A stretch of DNA of 64,000 nt, taken from CAWDPQ01 sp049642465 (GTDB lineage: Bacteria > Acidobacteriota > Vicinamibacteria > Vicinamibacterales > 2-12-FULL-66-21). This document shows, piece by piece, positions 39,449 to 48,240 of the stretch. The notes under the pieces are model-generated. The model did no database searches. It was not told the DNA's origin and saw nothing but the letters and a program-made list of their open reading frames with translations. Within the stretch, counting starts at the first letter, position 1. Each line of letters begins with the position of its first letter. The position numbers were made by a program, and so were the translations under genes. The stretch lies in NCBI GenBank assembly GCA_049642465.1, contig JBAROV010000135.1, positions 5,621 through 69,620 of the forward strand, in the 5' to 3' direction.

Positions 39449-40024
39449 CTACGGGATCAGCCACAGTCTGGTCCGATCGAGAGGCACCTCGATATCCGCG
39501 TGCCAACTTGGCCGGGTGGGAGTGCGCAGCTGGATGTCGTACCGGCCGGCCGGTACCACGAACAGCATGTAGTCGTCATTCCCCCCCGCAACCGGAATCG
39601 CCGCGGGCCGACTCCTTTCGCCCGCGGCGTAAATCGCCAAATCGGGCACGGCGCCGGGGCTCGGGGATCGTACCTGCAACGCTCCGTATCCATTCGTAAA
39701 GTTCACGACCTCGAGGTGCCTTCCGCTCTCGTCAGGATAGGGCATGACCACGAGGCGTTCTGCCCATCTGATGTTGACCACACGGCCGTCGCGTTCCCTG
39801 ACGACTTGTGCATCGTAGATACCTGGAGCGACAGTGAAGAGGTGCTTGCCGTCCTGCGCTTGTGCCTGCGCAATGGGGCTGGAACGTTCTCCGGCGCGGT
39901 GAATGGAGACGCGGGTGTCGCGCGTGACTTCCTCAGCGCCAACGAACACGCGAATCTCGAGCGCCAGCGTCGCGGGCTCTTTCTGCCCGAGCAGCAGACT
40001 CGTGGCCAGCAGCAGGCAGCGCAT
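39449..40024 (-). CDS. Exported protein of unknown function
   Basis: 191 residues. A short hydrophobic start (CLLLATSLLLG) may be a signal peptide, followed by beta-rich sequence with two similar Ig-like halves (FTVAPGIYDAQVVRERDG and FVVPAGRYDIQLRTPTRP). The repeated 'V-x-P/A-G-x-Y-D-x-Q' pattern recalls carboxypeptidase-regulatory or PEGA-like folds. Function not recognised. It lies downstream of the KHE1-like gene on the same strand with a heptamer array between. Confidence 0.7.
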   Translation of the reverse strand: MRCLLLATSLLLGQKEPATLALEIRVFVGAEEVTRDTRVSIHRAGERSSPIAQAQAQDGKHLFTVAPGIYDAQVVRERDGRVVNIRWAERLVVMPYPDESGRHLEVVNFTNGYGALQVRSPSPGAVPDLAIYAAGERSRPAAIPVAGGNDDYMLFVVPAGRYDIQLRTPTRPSWHADIEVPLDRTRLWLIP

Positions 40025-40040
40025 GCGCGAATATTACCCC

Positions 40041-40081
40041 GTCTTTGGTCTTCGGTCTTCGGTCTCCAGACACTAGAGACC
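40041..40081. repeat. Short heptamer array GTCTTNG with GGTCTC...GAGACC hairpin
   Basis: GTCTTTG, GTCTTCG, GTCTTCG, GTCTCC, then GGTCTC (40061-40066) paired with GAGACC (40076-40081). Unit type as in the arrays at 2927, 12876 and 37798. Confidence 0.7.
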
Positions 40082-40770
40082 TACGACTCCGCGCCAGATT
40101 CCGCCATACGTTTGAAAAACGACTCGAGATGCTCGAGCCGGAGCCTGTCGGCGATATCGCGGACTCGCGGCTCGCGCACTTCCGGGCCGAGCTCCAGGGT
40201 GCGGCGAAGCTCGCTCAGCGGCGCGCTGCTTTCGTTTCGCCATTCCATGACCGCCAGGCCCTGACGGGCGCCGCGGAGCGACAAATAGTGTCCGACGATG
40301 CGAAATGCGAAGTAGTACGCGAGTACGTTGGGTCCCGGAACGAGGATCAGCACGCCTGACGCAATGAAGCCGAGCGAGTCGATGATCAACCAGAAGCGGT
40401 GCTTGTCGAAATCCGCGCTGAGCTGGCGGCTTCGTTCGGCGACTGCCGTGGTTTCGGGGATATCGTCGGGGTAGAAGAATGCTGCCGTTTGCTGCCGTCG
40501 CAGATGCCAGAGCAGCCGTTGCTCCGCGATGCTTTCCACGACCCATCGCAGCGTTCGTCGTTTCACGCGCGACATCCAGCCAGCCGGCTCGTTATCCTTT
40601 TTGCCATGATGCCGCTCCCGCTCCGCTTCGGCGATGGTTTCGCGGAATCGATGCACCATCCGCTTGAAGAACCCCTCTGGCTGTTCGGAACCCGAAGCGT
40701 CGGGTTCGTCGGGGACCTCGCAATAGAGCTCGTAGCGTGCCGCGGCGACCGGGACCAGAAAGACTTCCAT
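40081..40770 (-). CDS. Mit_KHE1-like (K+/H+ exchange-related) membrane protein, tentative
   Basis: 229 residues from ATG 40770; a GTG twelve codons upstream is also possible. The protein opens MEVFLVPVAAARYELYCEVPDE, has a charged helical region, and one hydrophobic hairpin FWLIIDSLGFIASGVLILVPGPNVLAYYFAFRIVGHYLSL (about 135-175). The PGPN...FR...H pattern resembles the mitochondrial K+/H+ exchange-related family (PF10173), which has bacterial members of unknown role. The assignment is by memory of the motif only. It is divergent from lpxD. Confidence 0.6.
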   Translation of the reverse strand: MEVFLVPVAAARYELYCEVPDEPDASGSEQPEGFFKRMVHRFRETIAEAERERHHGKKDNEPAGWMSRVKRRTLRWVVESIAEQRLLWHLRRQQTAAFFYPDDIPETTAVAERSRQLSADFDKHRFWLIIDSLGFIASGVLILVPGPNVLAYYFAFRIVGHYLSLRGARQGLAVMEWRNESSAPLSELRRTLELGPEVREPRVRDIADRLRLEHLESFFKRMAESGAES

Positions 40771-40841
40771 GGACTGGTCTACGATAGCATCCGCGCTGGC
40801 GTTCACCGGTTCCGAGCGCTTCCCTACTCCAAGGAGCCCTT

Positions 40842-41873
40842 TTGAAGTTGCAGGACATTGCCGATCGTCTGGGTTGTACGCTCGACGGCGACGGCACGAT
40901 TGAGATCACTCGGGTCGCGCGGATCGAGGAAGCGGGTCCGGGCGACCTGACGTTCTTTGCAAATCCGAGGTACGCGTCCGAACTGCGTGCCACGCGGGCA
41001 TCGGCCGTGATCCTGGGCGAGCGCGCCGAACGGGCACCCTGCGCCATGCTTCGGACGCGTGAGCCCTACGTTGTCTTCGGGCGAGCCGTGGCGTTGTTCG
41101 CCGGCACGGAAGCGCCACCGCCCGGTGTGCATCCTCGAGCCTATGTCGGGGCAGGCGCCAGCGTCGCGCCTGATGCGTCGATTGGTGCATTGGCCGTCGT
41201 GGAGGAAGGTGCGAAGGTTGGTGCACGCACCATCGTTCATCCCAACGTGACGATCGGCCGGCACGCGCAGCTCGGAGAAGACTGCATCATCCACTCGGGT
41301 GCGTCGATTCGCGAGCGCGTGAGAATTGGAAACAGGGTCGTGATTCAGAACGGTGCAGTCGTCGGGAGCGACGGATTCGGCTTTGCGCGGCGGGCCGACG
41401 GGACGCACGAAAAAATCCCGCAAGTTGGCGACGTCGTCGTCGAAGACGATGTGGAAATAGGCGCCAACAGCGCTATCGATCGGCCGGCAGTGGGGGAAAC
41501 GCGAATTGGTGCGGGCACGAAGATCGACAACCTCGTGCAAATCGCACACGGTGTCGCGATCGGAAAGCGTGTGCTGCTTGCAGGTCAGGTGGGCATCGCC
41601 GGCAGCACCATCATCGAAGACGACGTGACGTTGGCTGGACAGGTGGGTGTTGCGGGACACATCACGATTGGCAAGGGGGTGGTTGCCACCGCGCAAACGG
41701 GCATTCCCAATTCCGTCGAGGCCGGCGGTTTCATCTCCGGCTACCCGGCCATCCCGAATCGAGACTGGCTCAAGGCGTCGGCAGTCTTCAGGAGACTTCC
41801 CGAATTGCGCAAGGAACTAGCGGACCTGCAGCGGCGGCTTGCTCGGCTCGAGGGCGAGCGGGGGGGCGAGTGA
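40842..41873 (+). CDS. lpxD: UDP-3-O-acylglucosamine N-acyltransferase
   Basis: 343 residues from TTG 40842, with AAGGAG six bases upstream. N-terminal LpxD domain (MKLQDIADRLGCTLDGDG...GPGDLTFFANPRY, 1-100), then left-handed beta-helix hexapeptide repeats (about 105-300) with NLVQIAHGVAIG holding the catalytic His, and a C-terminal coiled coil. It adds the second N-acyl chain in lipid A synthesis, so the cell has an LPS-type outer membrane. lpxB lies 3.6 kb downstream. Confidence 0.95.
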   Translation: MKLQDIADRLGCTLDGDGTIEITRVARIEEAGPGDLTFFANPRYASELRATRASAVILGERAERAPCAMLRTREPYVVFGRAVALFAGTEAPPPGVHPRAYVGAGASVAPDASIGALAVVEEGAKVGARTIVHPNVTIGRHAQLGEDCIIHSGASIRERVRIGNRVVIQNGAVVGSDGFGFARRADGTHEKIPQVGDVVVEDDVEIGANSAIDRPAVGETRIGAGTKIDNLVQIAHGVAIGKRVLLAGQVGIAGSTIIEDDVTLAGQVGVAGHITIGKGVVATAQTGIPNSVEAGGFISGYPAIPNRDWLKASAVFRRLPELRKELADLQRRLARLEGERGGE

Positions 41874-41923
41874 CGTCCTCTAAGCAGAGGTAGCCGTAGT
41901 CTTTGTGCCATAATCGATCCTCC

Positions 41924-43288
41924 ATGAGTTGCAACATTCGGCGGCTGACTTGCGCGGCCGCCGTCGCGTTGGCGCTGTTGGCGATCGATCCCGGCGCGAA
42001 TGCTGCGGTCCGCCCGCCAAAACTCGACTACACGATGACGACGCTCGCCAACGGGCTGCAGGTCGTGCTGCTCGAGGACCACTCGACGCCAATCGTCCAT
42101 GCGGAAATCTGGTACCACGTCGGCTCGAAGAACGAGCGTCCGGGCCGGACAGGCTTCGCTCATCTGTTCGAGCACATGATGTTCAAGGGATCGAGGAACG
42201 TCGAGCCCGAAGGGCATCCGTCATGGATCTCGAGCGTGGGCGGTCAGAGCAACGCGTACACGACCGAAGACGCCACCGTTTTCTGGCAGACGTTCCCCGC
42301 GCAGTACCTTCCGCTCGTCCTGTGGCTCGAAGCCGATCGGATGGCGTCGCTCCGTATTGAAGAAAAGGTTTTCCAGACCGAGCGAGAGGTCGTCAAAGAA
42401 GAGCGCCGCATGCGCGTGGAGAATCAGCCGTACGGTCGTCTGAACGAAATCATCTACGACCAGGCGTTCACCACTCATCCTTACAAGCATCCAACCATTG
42501 GCAGCATGCACGATCTCGAGGCGGCGTCGGTCGACGACGTCCGGGATTTCTTCAGGACTTATTACGTGCCGGAGAACGCAACGCTCGTCCTCGTGGGTGA
42601 CTTCGATACCAAAGAGGCGGCGGGCCTGGTAAGTCAGTACCTCGGACGGGTGCCGAAGGCGTCGCGTCCGGTGCCGCGAGACATTCCCAAGGAACCGCCA
42701 CAGACCAAAGAGCGCCGGGCGCAGTTGGAAGAGAGCTGGCCGCTGCCCGCCGTTGTCGTCGCGCATCACATTACTTTCGACGGGCATCCGGATTCGTACC
42801 CGCTGCACATTGCGTCGAAGGTGCTGTCCGACGGGCAAAGCTCGAGAATCCACAAATCGCTCGTCTACGACAAGCAGATTGCCCTTGCGGCCTTTGGCGG
42901 CGCCAACATCATCGAAGACCCCAATCTTTTCTTCGCGGTCGCGATCGTTCAGCCCGGCCATACGACGGAAGAAGCCGCGACAGCGCTGATTGCTGAGCTC
43001 GATCGCCTGAAGGCGGAGCCAATCTCAGAGGCGGAGCTTCAACAGGCGAAGAATCAATTCGCCCGTGATTACATCCTCGGTCGCGAGTCCAATAAAGAAA
43101 AAGCCGCGACCCTCGGCCATGCCGTCGTCATTCACAACGACATCAAGACCGCCGATGGCGAGTTCGACATCTTCCAGAACATGACGACGAAGGACGTCCA
43201 GCGCGTCGCGCAGACGTACTTCAAACCGGAGAACCGCCTCGTGCTGACCATCATGCCGAAGTCCGGGTCCCGCGGTCAGAGCCGATGA
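41924..43288 (+). CDS. M16 family zinc metalloprotease, catalytic subunit
   Basis: 454 residues from ATG 41924. Signal peptide (CAAAVALALLAIDPGANAA), then the M16 domain with the inverted zinc motif HLFEH (FAHLFEHMMFKGS, about residues 78-90) and the downstream Glu in EREVVKEERR. A second M16 half follows (YYVPENATLVLVGDFD onward), lacking the motif as usual. It is probably a periplasmic peptidase that pairs with the next gene product; the stop and start overlap by four bases. A CATAAT box lies nine bases upstream of the ATG and there is no clear Shine-Dalgarno. Confidence 0.92.
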   Translation: MSCNIRRLTCAAAVALALLAIDPGANAAVRPPKLDYTMTTLANGLQVVLLEDHSTPIVHAEIWYHVGSKNERPGRTGFAHLFEHMMFKGSRNVEPEGHPSWISSVGGQSNAYTTEDATVFWQTFPAQYLPLVLWLEADRMASLRIEEKVFQTEREVVKEERRMRVENQPYGRLNEIIYDQAFTTHPYKHPTIGSMHDLEAASVDDVRDFFRTYYVPENATLVLVGDFDTKEAAGLVSQYLGRVPKASRPVPRDIPKEPPQTKERRAQLEESWPLPAVVVAHHITFDGHPDSYPLHIASKVLSDGQSSRIHKSLVYDKQIALAAFGGANIIEDPNLFFAVAIVQPGHTTEEAATALIAELDRLKAEPISEAELQQAKNQFARDYILGRESNKEKAATLGHAVVIHNDIKTADGEFDIFQNMTTKDVQRVAQTYFKPENRLVLTIMPKSGSRGQSR

Positions 43289-45504
43289 CCCGGTTCTTTC
43301 GCGTGAGCGTCATGCTCGCGTGCGCGCTTGGCTTCGTCGATTCCGATGCCGCGACGGCGCAGGTGCGCGACTGGCCGTCCGAGCGGCCGCCACGACCGCT
43401 GCCGGCGCGTGAAGTCAAGTTCCCTCCCTACGCGATGCGGACGCTCAGCAATGGCCTGCAGGTCGTTGCCGTGTCGCACCACGAGCAGCCCGCCGTCAGC
43501 CTGAGACTCCTCGTGAGAGCCGGCGGGGCGCTGGATCCAGCCGATAAGCCAGGCGTGGCGTCACTTGCCGCCGCCGTTCTGGATCAGGGCACGACAACGC
43601 GCAGCGCGGAACAGATCGCCGCGACAATCGATTCGATCGGCGGCATCATGGGGTCGGGCTCCGGGACGGATCTGTCGTTCATCCAGGCGATCGTGATGAA
43701 GGATAGTCTGAACGTCGCGCTCGATCTGGTCTCCGATATCGCGCGGAATCCGGCCTTTGCTCCGGAAGAAGTCGAACGGCAGCGGCAGCAGATGCTGTCG
43801 GGTCTGAAGGTGAGCTACGACGATCCGGAATATCTCGCGGGCGTCGTGTTCGACAGACTCGTCTACGGGTTCCATCCATACGGACGGCCCGACGCGGGGA
43901 CACCGCAGTCGATTGGCGGGATCTCTCGTCAGGATCTGGTGGCGTTTCACAAAGCCTGGTTCGGCCCGAACAACGCCATCCTGGCAATCGTTGGCGACGT
44001 TTCGTCGGAGGAGGCATTCAGCGGCGCCGAACGCGCGTTCGGAAAGTGGACGAAGCTCGAGTCGATCCCGGCTCGCGCCTCGGATCTTCCGCCGCCAACG
44101 CGTCGCGTTGTGGTCATCGATCGACCCGGGGCAGTTCAGACCGAGATTCGAGTTGGCCACGTCGGCGTTCCTCGCAAGCACCCGGACTACCTCGCTCTCG
44201 ACCTGGCAATCAAAATCCTCGGTGGCGAAGGCGGTAACCGGCTTCATCGTGTGCTGCGGTCGGAACGGGGACTCACCTACGGGGCGTCAGCCGATATCAA
44301 CGCCTTGAAGGATGGCGGCGACATCGTCGCGGAGACGGACACCCGCTCCGAGTCCACGGCGGAAGCGCTTCGGCTGATCGTCGATGAGCTGTGGCGGTTG
44401 CAGCGGCAACGCGTCAGCGAGCGGGAGCTTGCGGATGCCCAGGCATATCTGACCGGAAGTTTCCCGCTCACGATCGAAACGCCGAGCGCGATCGCGCTCC
44501 AGGTGCTCAATGCCGTGTTCTATGGCCTCGACATGGGTGAGCTGCAGACCTTCCGCGAGCGGGTCAATGCCATAACGGTTGACGACATTCAGCGGGTCGC
44601 GCGGACTTATCTTCGCCCGGACCGATTATCCATCGTGCTCGTTGGCGACGCGGACATCTTCGCGAAGCAACTGCCAGGAGTCGGATTCGAGCAGTACGAG
44701 CGCATTGCCGTGAGTGATTTGGATCTCGCGTCGGCTGATCTGCGCCGGCCGGCCCGCGGGGAACCTGAACGTCTTCAGCCGATTGCGTACCGGCCGCAGC
44801 AGTCCGTGAAACGACCCGAGAAGGATGGTTATCGCGTTGCATCCACGTCAGAAGATGCTCGCGCGTTGATTGAACGCGCAGTCGCCGCAAAGGGCAGCTT
44901 GCAGACGTTGCGCGGAGTGCGGACGGTTCGGGCGGTTGCGACGACCGCGATCCTCCAGAGTGACGGAAACCGCGTTGAAGTACCGACGACCACGTCGATC
45001 CGATATCCCGGTGGGTTTCGGATCGACGCGGATCTCCCAGCCGGCAAGCTGGTCCAGACGTTCAATGCGGGCGAGTACTGGGTACAGGACGACCGTGGCG
45101 TTCGCGAGGCGCCGCCTCAGCTTGCGATGGAAATCCGCTCGAACGTGCAGCGGGATGTGATCCCGCTTCTCCTGGGACTGACCGAAGGACGCATCACCGC
45201 CACGCGCGCGACCGACGAAGTGGAGGGCAGCCGCAAGTTTGCTGTGTTGTACGTGCACGGAGGAGGCATGAGACCGGTCAGCCTCGTGTTGGACCCGGAC
45301 TCGGCCGCCATTCTCCGTCAGCGATACGACATGGAGAACGCGACGATCGAGGAACGGTATTCGGATTACCGTCTCGTCGACGGCCTGCAGGTCGCGTTCA
45401 AGGCCGAAGTCCTCCGCAACGGCACCCCGCTGGTCGAGCGGACCGTCAGAAGCATCGAATTCAACCTGCCGCTCGAACCCTCACTCTTCACCAGGCCGCG
45501 CTGA
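43285..45504 (+). CDS. M16 family non-catalytic subunit fused to a LolA-like C-terminal domain
   Basis: 739 residues. Signal peptide, two M16 halves (about 48-495) in which the HxxEH position reads LAAAVLDQ, so no zinc can bind, then a linker and a C-terminal domain (about 525-735). That domain has alternating strands such as VEVPTTTSIRYPGGFRIDADLP, GEYWVQDDRGV and YRLVDGLQVAFKAEVLRNG, like LolA/outer-membrane lipoprotein-sorting folds. The inactive M16 partner supplies substrate-binding residues in known heterodimers. The fusion suggests that the complex acts on or near lipoproteins or the outer membrane, which is an inference. Confidence 0.88.
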   Translation: MTRFFRVSVMLACALGFVDSDAATAQVRDWPSERPPRPLPAREVKFPPYAMRTLSNGLQVVAVSHHEQPAVSLRLLVRAGGALDPADKPGVASLAAAVLDQGTTTRSAEQIAATIDSIGGIMGSGSGTDLSFIQAIVMKDSLNVALDLVSDIARNPAFAPEEVERQRQQMLSGLKVSYDDPEYLAGVVFDRLVYGFHPYGRPDAGTPQSIGGISRQDLVAFHKAWFGPNNAILAIVGDVSSEEAFSGAERAFGKWTKLESIPARASDLPPPTRRVVVIDRPGAVQTEIRVGHVGVPRKHPDYLALDLAIKILGGEGGNRLHRVLRSERGLTYGASADINALKDGGDIVAETDTRSESTAEALRLIVDELWRLQRQRVSERELADAQAYLTGSFPLTIETPSAIALQVLNAVFYGLDMGELQTFRERVNAITVDDIQRVARTYLRPDRLSIVLVGDADIFAKQLPGVGFEQYERIAVSDLDLASADLRRPARGEPERLQPIAYRPQQSVKRPEKDGYRVASTSEDARALIERAVAAKGSLQTLRGVRTVRAVATTAILQSDGNRVEVPTTTSIRYPGGFRIDADLPAGKLVQTFNAGEYWVQDDRGVREAPPQLAMEIRSNVQRDVIPLLLGLTEGRITATRATDEVEGSRKFAVLYVHGGGMRPVSLVLDPDSAAILRQRYDMENATIEERYSDYRLVDGLQVAFKAEVLRNGTPLVERTVRSIEFNLPLEPSLFTRPR

Positions 45505-45521
45505 CGCGAGGAACCGCAGGC

Positions 45522-46664
45522 ATGCGCGTCATGATCTCCTGCGGGGAGCCATCGGGCGACCTCTACGCCGCATCGCTGGCTGCAGAACTTCTCCGCATCG
45601 ATCCGTCGATGATACTCACCGGCTTTGGCGGCGAGCGCTTGCGTCAGGCCGGGGCTCATCTAGTCGGGGATTTTGGCGGACTGTCGGTCACAGGCCTCGT
45701 CGAAGTCGCCCGTGTCCTACCAAAAACCTACGCCATCTACCGCAAGCTCGTGGCTGACGCCCGCGCGAACCGCCCCGACGTGTTCGTCGCCGTGGATTTT
45801 CCGGACTTCAATTTCCGGCTCGCTCAGGCCGTGCGTCGGCTTGGCGTACCGGTCGTCTATTACATCAGTCCGCAATTGTGGGCGTGGCGGCCGGGGCGGA
45901 TGAAGACGATGAAGCGAATCGCGGATCGCGTGCTGGTCATCTTTCCCTTCGAGGCGGAGATGTATCGGAAGGCGGAAGTTCCCGTCGCGTGGGTCGGGCA
46001 TCCGTTGCTCGACCGGGCGTGGCCTTCGCGCCCGCGTCACGAGTGGCGTGTTCAGATAGGTGCGCTTCCGGATGTCCCGCTGGTGGCCCTCCTGCCCGGA
46101 AGCCGCGCAAACGAAGTTCGTGAAATCCTGCCGCTGTTGATCCAAACCGCGGATCGCATCAGCGCTCGACTCGGGCGCGTGCAATTCGTCGTCGCGCGTG
46201 CGCCACATCTGGACGATGCGCTGTTTGCGCCCGCCACGGAGCGCGGTGGCATGCTGCTGGTCGAGGGAATGACCGACGAGGTGTTAGCCGCGGCTGATGT
46301 TGCACTGCTGGCATCGGGAACGGTCACCGTGCAGGCAGCGTTGCACGAATGTCCGATGGTCGTCGTCTACCGGCTGGCGCCGCTGACCTATCGCCTGGGA
46401 AAACCGTTCGTTCGTGTCGATACATATGCCATGGCGAATCTCGTTGCGGGACGGACGGTCGTACCGGAGTTGATCCAGGACGCGTTCACTCCCCAAGCCG
46501 TGGCCGATCAGGCCGTCGATATTCTGACAAACGACGCGAGGGCGTCCCGGATGCGCGCGGATCTCCGGGAAGTGCGGCAGCGGCTTGGCGATCCAGGTGC
46601 CAGCAGGCGCGCTGCAGCCGCTGTTATCGACGTAGTCAGGGCGCGAAGCGGATGCGTAGGGTAG
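45522..46664 (+). CDS. lpxB: Lipid-A-disaccharide synthase
   Basis: 380 residues. MISCGEPSGDLYAASLAAEL, VGDFGGLSVTGLVEVARVLP, DVFVAVDFPDFNFRLA, YYISPQLWAWRPGRMKTMKRIADRVLVIFPFE and LPGSRANEVREILPLLI are LpxB signatures. It joins UDP-diacylglucosamine and lipid X at the inner membrane. It follows the M16 pair by 17 bases, so protease and lipid A genes are probably expressed together. Confidence 0.95.
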   Translation: MRVMISCGEPSGDLYAASLAAELLRIDPSMILTGFGGERLRQAGAHLVGDFGGLSVTGLVEVARVLPKTYAIYRKLVADARANRPDVFVAVDFPDFNFRLAQAVRRLGVPVVYYISPQLWAWRPGRMKTMKRIADRVLVIFPFEAEMYRKAEVPVAWVGHPLLDRAWPSRPRHEWRVQIGALPDVPLVALLPGSRANEVREILPLLIQTADRISARLGRVQFVVARAPHLDDALFAPATERGGMLLVEGMTDEVLAAADVALLASGTVTVQAALHECPMVVVYRLAPLTYRLGKPFVRVDTYAMANLVAGRTVVPELIQDAFTPQAVADQAVDILTNDARASRMRADLREVRQRLGDPGASRRAAAAVIDVVRARSGCVG

Positions 46665-46672
46665 ACTGCAGA

Positions 46673-47233
46673 ATGCTCCGATTCCTCGTTCTTAGCGTGG
46701 TTTCAGTCGTCCTGATGGCTTCTGCGGTCCGCGCGACAGTACTCCTGCCCGCCGAATTTCGAGAGATCGTCGGCGACTCTCAGATCATCGCTTACGGTCG
46801 CGTAGTCGACGCCGTCTCCGAATTGAGTGACGATCGCAAACGAATCGAAACCATCGTCACCTTCGAAGTTGAAACGTATCTGAAGGGTGGACCCGGCGAG
46901 ACACTCACCTTCCGGGTGCCGGGCGGGCAGGTGGGCCGTTACCGAAGCATTACGGTGGGGGCACCGGTGCTCGAGGCCGGAAATGAAGCCGTCCTGTTCT
47001 TGCGGAAACCCGAGCGAGGATTGCCGTACGTCTTCGGCCTGAACCAGGGCGTGTTCCGCGTTCAGCGTGATACGCGGACGCAGCGACGCCTGGTTGCGGC
47101 CCCGCTCCTCGCGCGCGGGGAAACGCCCGAATCCGTTGTGCGCGGCGCGGCGTCACGCCAGCCGATGCCGCTCGAAACCTTCGGCGCCCAGGTCCGATCC
47201 GTCATGGCCGAACTCGCGGAAGGCCGGCGATGA
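46673..47233 (+). CDS. Exported protein of unknown function
   Basis: 186 residues from ATG 46673: a signal peptide (LVLSVVSVVLMASAVRA) and a beta-rich body with DSQIIAYGRVVDAVSEL, VTFEVETYLKGGPGETLTFRVPGGQVG and AVLFLRKPERGLPYVFGLNQGVFRV. The pattern of a secreted Ig-like or OB-like domain is clear, but no family is named here. The last four bases overlap the metalloprotease gene, which points to a shared role. Confidence 0.82.
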   Translation: MLRFLVLSVVSVVLMASAVRATVLLPAEFREIVGDSQIIAYGRVVDAVSELSDDRKRIETIVTFEVETYLKGGPGETLTFRVPGGQVGRYRSITVGAPVLEAGNEAVLFLRKPERGLPYVFGLNQGVFRVQRDTRTQRRLVAAPLLARGETPESVVRGAASRQPMPLETFGAQVRSVMAELAEGRR

Positions 47234-48240
47234 GAATTCGGACGTTTGCGCTTGCGGCGCTCGTCGCGGCGACGGTCATGAGCGGGCTCTCGGATCCGGT
47301 GCTGGCGTACTTGAAAATCGGCAGTCGCATCCAGGGTCGGACCGTCAGCCTTCGCTGGCGGGACTTTCCGATCCGCTATTACGTCACCGACACCGGAACC
47401 AGCGACGTCTCAGCCACGCAGTTTCAAGGAGCCGTGACACGAGCGTTCAATACGTGGAACGCCGTCGAAACCGCGACGACCTCTTCGCAATTTGCCGGCT
47501 TCACTCAGGCCCGGCCACAGAGCGACGACGGCATGGTGGTGATTGGCTATGCCAATCGGCCCGACCTCGAGCGCACCCTTGCCGCCACGAACTTTCTCGT
47601 TGACGTGACGAATGGCGAGATCGTGGAGTCCGACATTTTCTTCAACACCGCCTTCCCGTGGTCGACGTCAGCCAACGGTGACAGCGGGCGGTTCGACGTC
47701 GAGTCCATTGCCCTCCACGAGATTGGCCACCTGCACGGCCTTGGACACTCCGCGCTGGGCGAAACCGAGGTTCGGCCGGGCGGGCGCCGGGTGCTGGGAG
47801 CCGAGGCCGTCATGTTCCCGATCGCTTTTACCGCGGGGAGCACCGCCGACCGCACACTCAGGGCGGATGACATCGCAGGCATCGGCGACATCTATCCACG
47901 TGGCAGCGCTGCGTCGCGTCGTCTCGGCAGCATCAGCGGAAAAGTCTCGAAAAGTGGCACCGGTGTTTTTGGCGCGCACATCGTCGCCTTCAATCCGTCG
48001 ACCGGCGCTCTCATCGGCGGCTTCACCCTCGGCGACGATGGCTCGTTCACTATCGCCGGCCTCGAGCCCGGGGCCTACGTTCTCCGTGTCGAGCCGCTCG
48101 ACGATGGCGATATCGAAAGCTTCTTCGACACATCGTCGAACGTCGATCTGAATTTCCGAGTCCGCTTCCACGATCGGGTCGTTGCCGTGCCACGCGGCGG
48201 CGGCACGACGGGTGTCGAAATCAGGGTGGATCCGAAGTGA
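47230..48240 (+). CDS. Matrixin-type (metzincin) metalloprotease with C-terminal Ig-like domain
   Basis: 336 residues. A signal peptide to about 26 is followed by the protease domain with HEIGHLHGLGH (His163, His167, His173, Glu164) and the Met-turn AVMFP (Met195), the full metzincin signature. After residue 233 comes a carboxypeptidase-regulatory-like domain (ISGKVSKSGTGVFGAHIVAFNP...FTIAGLEPGAYVLRVEP). It is expected outside the inner membrane. It is sandwiched by four-base overlaps between an exported protein gene and a barrel gene, so the three form one unit. Confidence 0.92.
   Translation: MRIRTFALAALVAATVMSGLSDPVLAYLKIGSRIQGRTVSLRWRDFPIRYYVTDTGTSDVSATQFQGAVTRAFNTWNAVETATTSSQFAGFTQARPQSDDGMVVIGYANRPDLERTLAATNFLVDVTNGEIVESDIFFNTAFPWSTSANGDSGRFDVESIALHEIGHLHGLGHSALGETEVRPGGRRVLGAEAVMFPIAFTAGSTADRTLRADDIAGIGDIYPRGSAASRRLGSISGKVSKSGTGVFGAHIVAFNPSTGALIGGFTLGDDGSFTIAGLEPGAYVLRVEPLDDGDIESFFDTSSNVDLNFRVRFHDRVVAVPRGGGTTGVEIRVDPK

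Noticed and set aside
46349..46672. Open frame extending the exported protein gene 108 codons upstream.
   Set aside because: It overlaps the conserved end of lpxB and the signal peptide begins at 46673.
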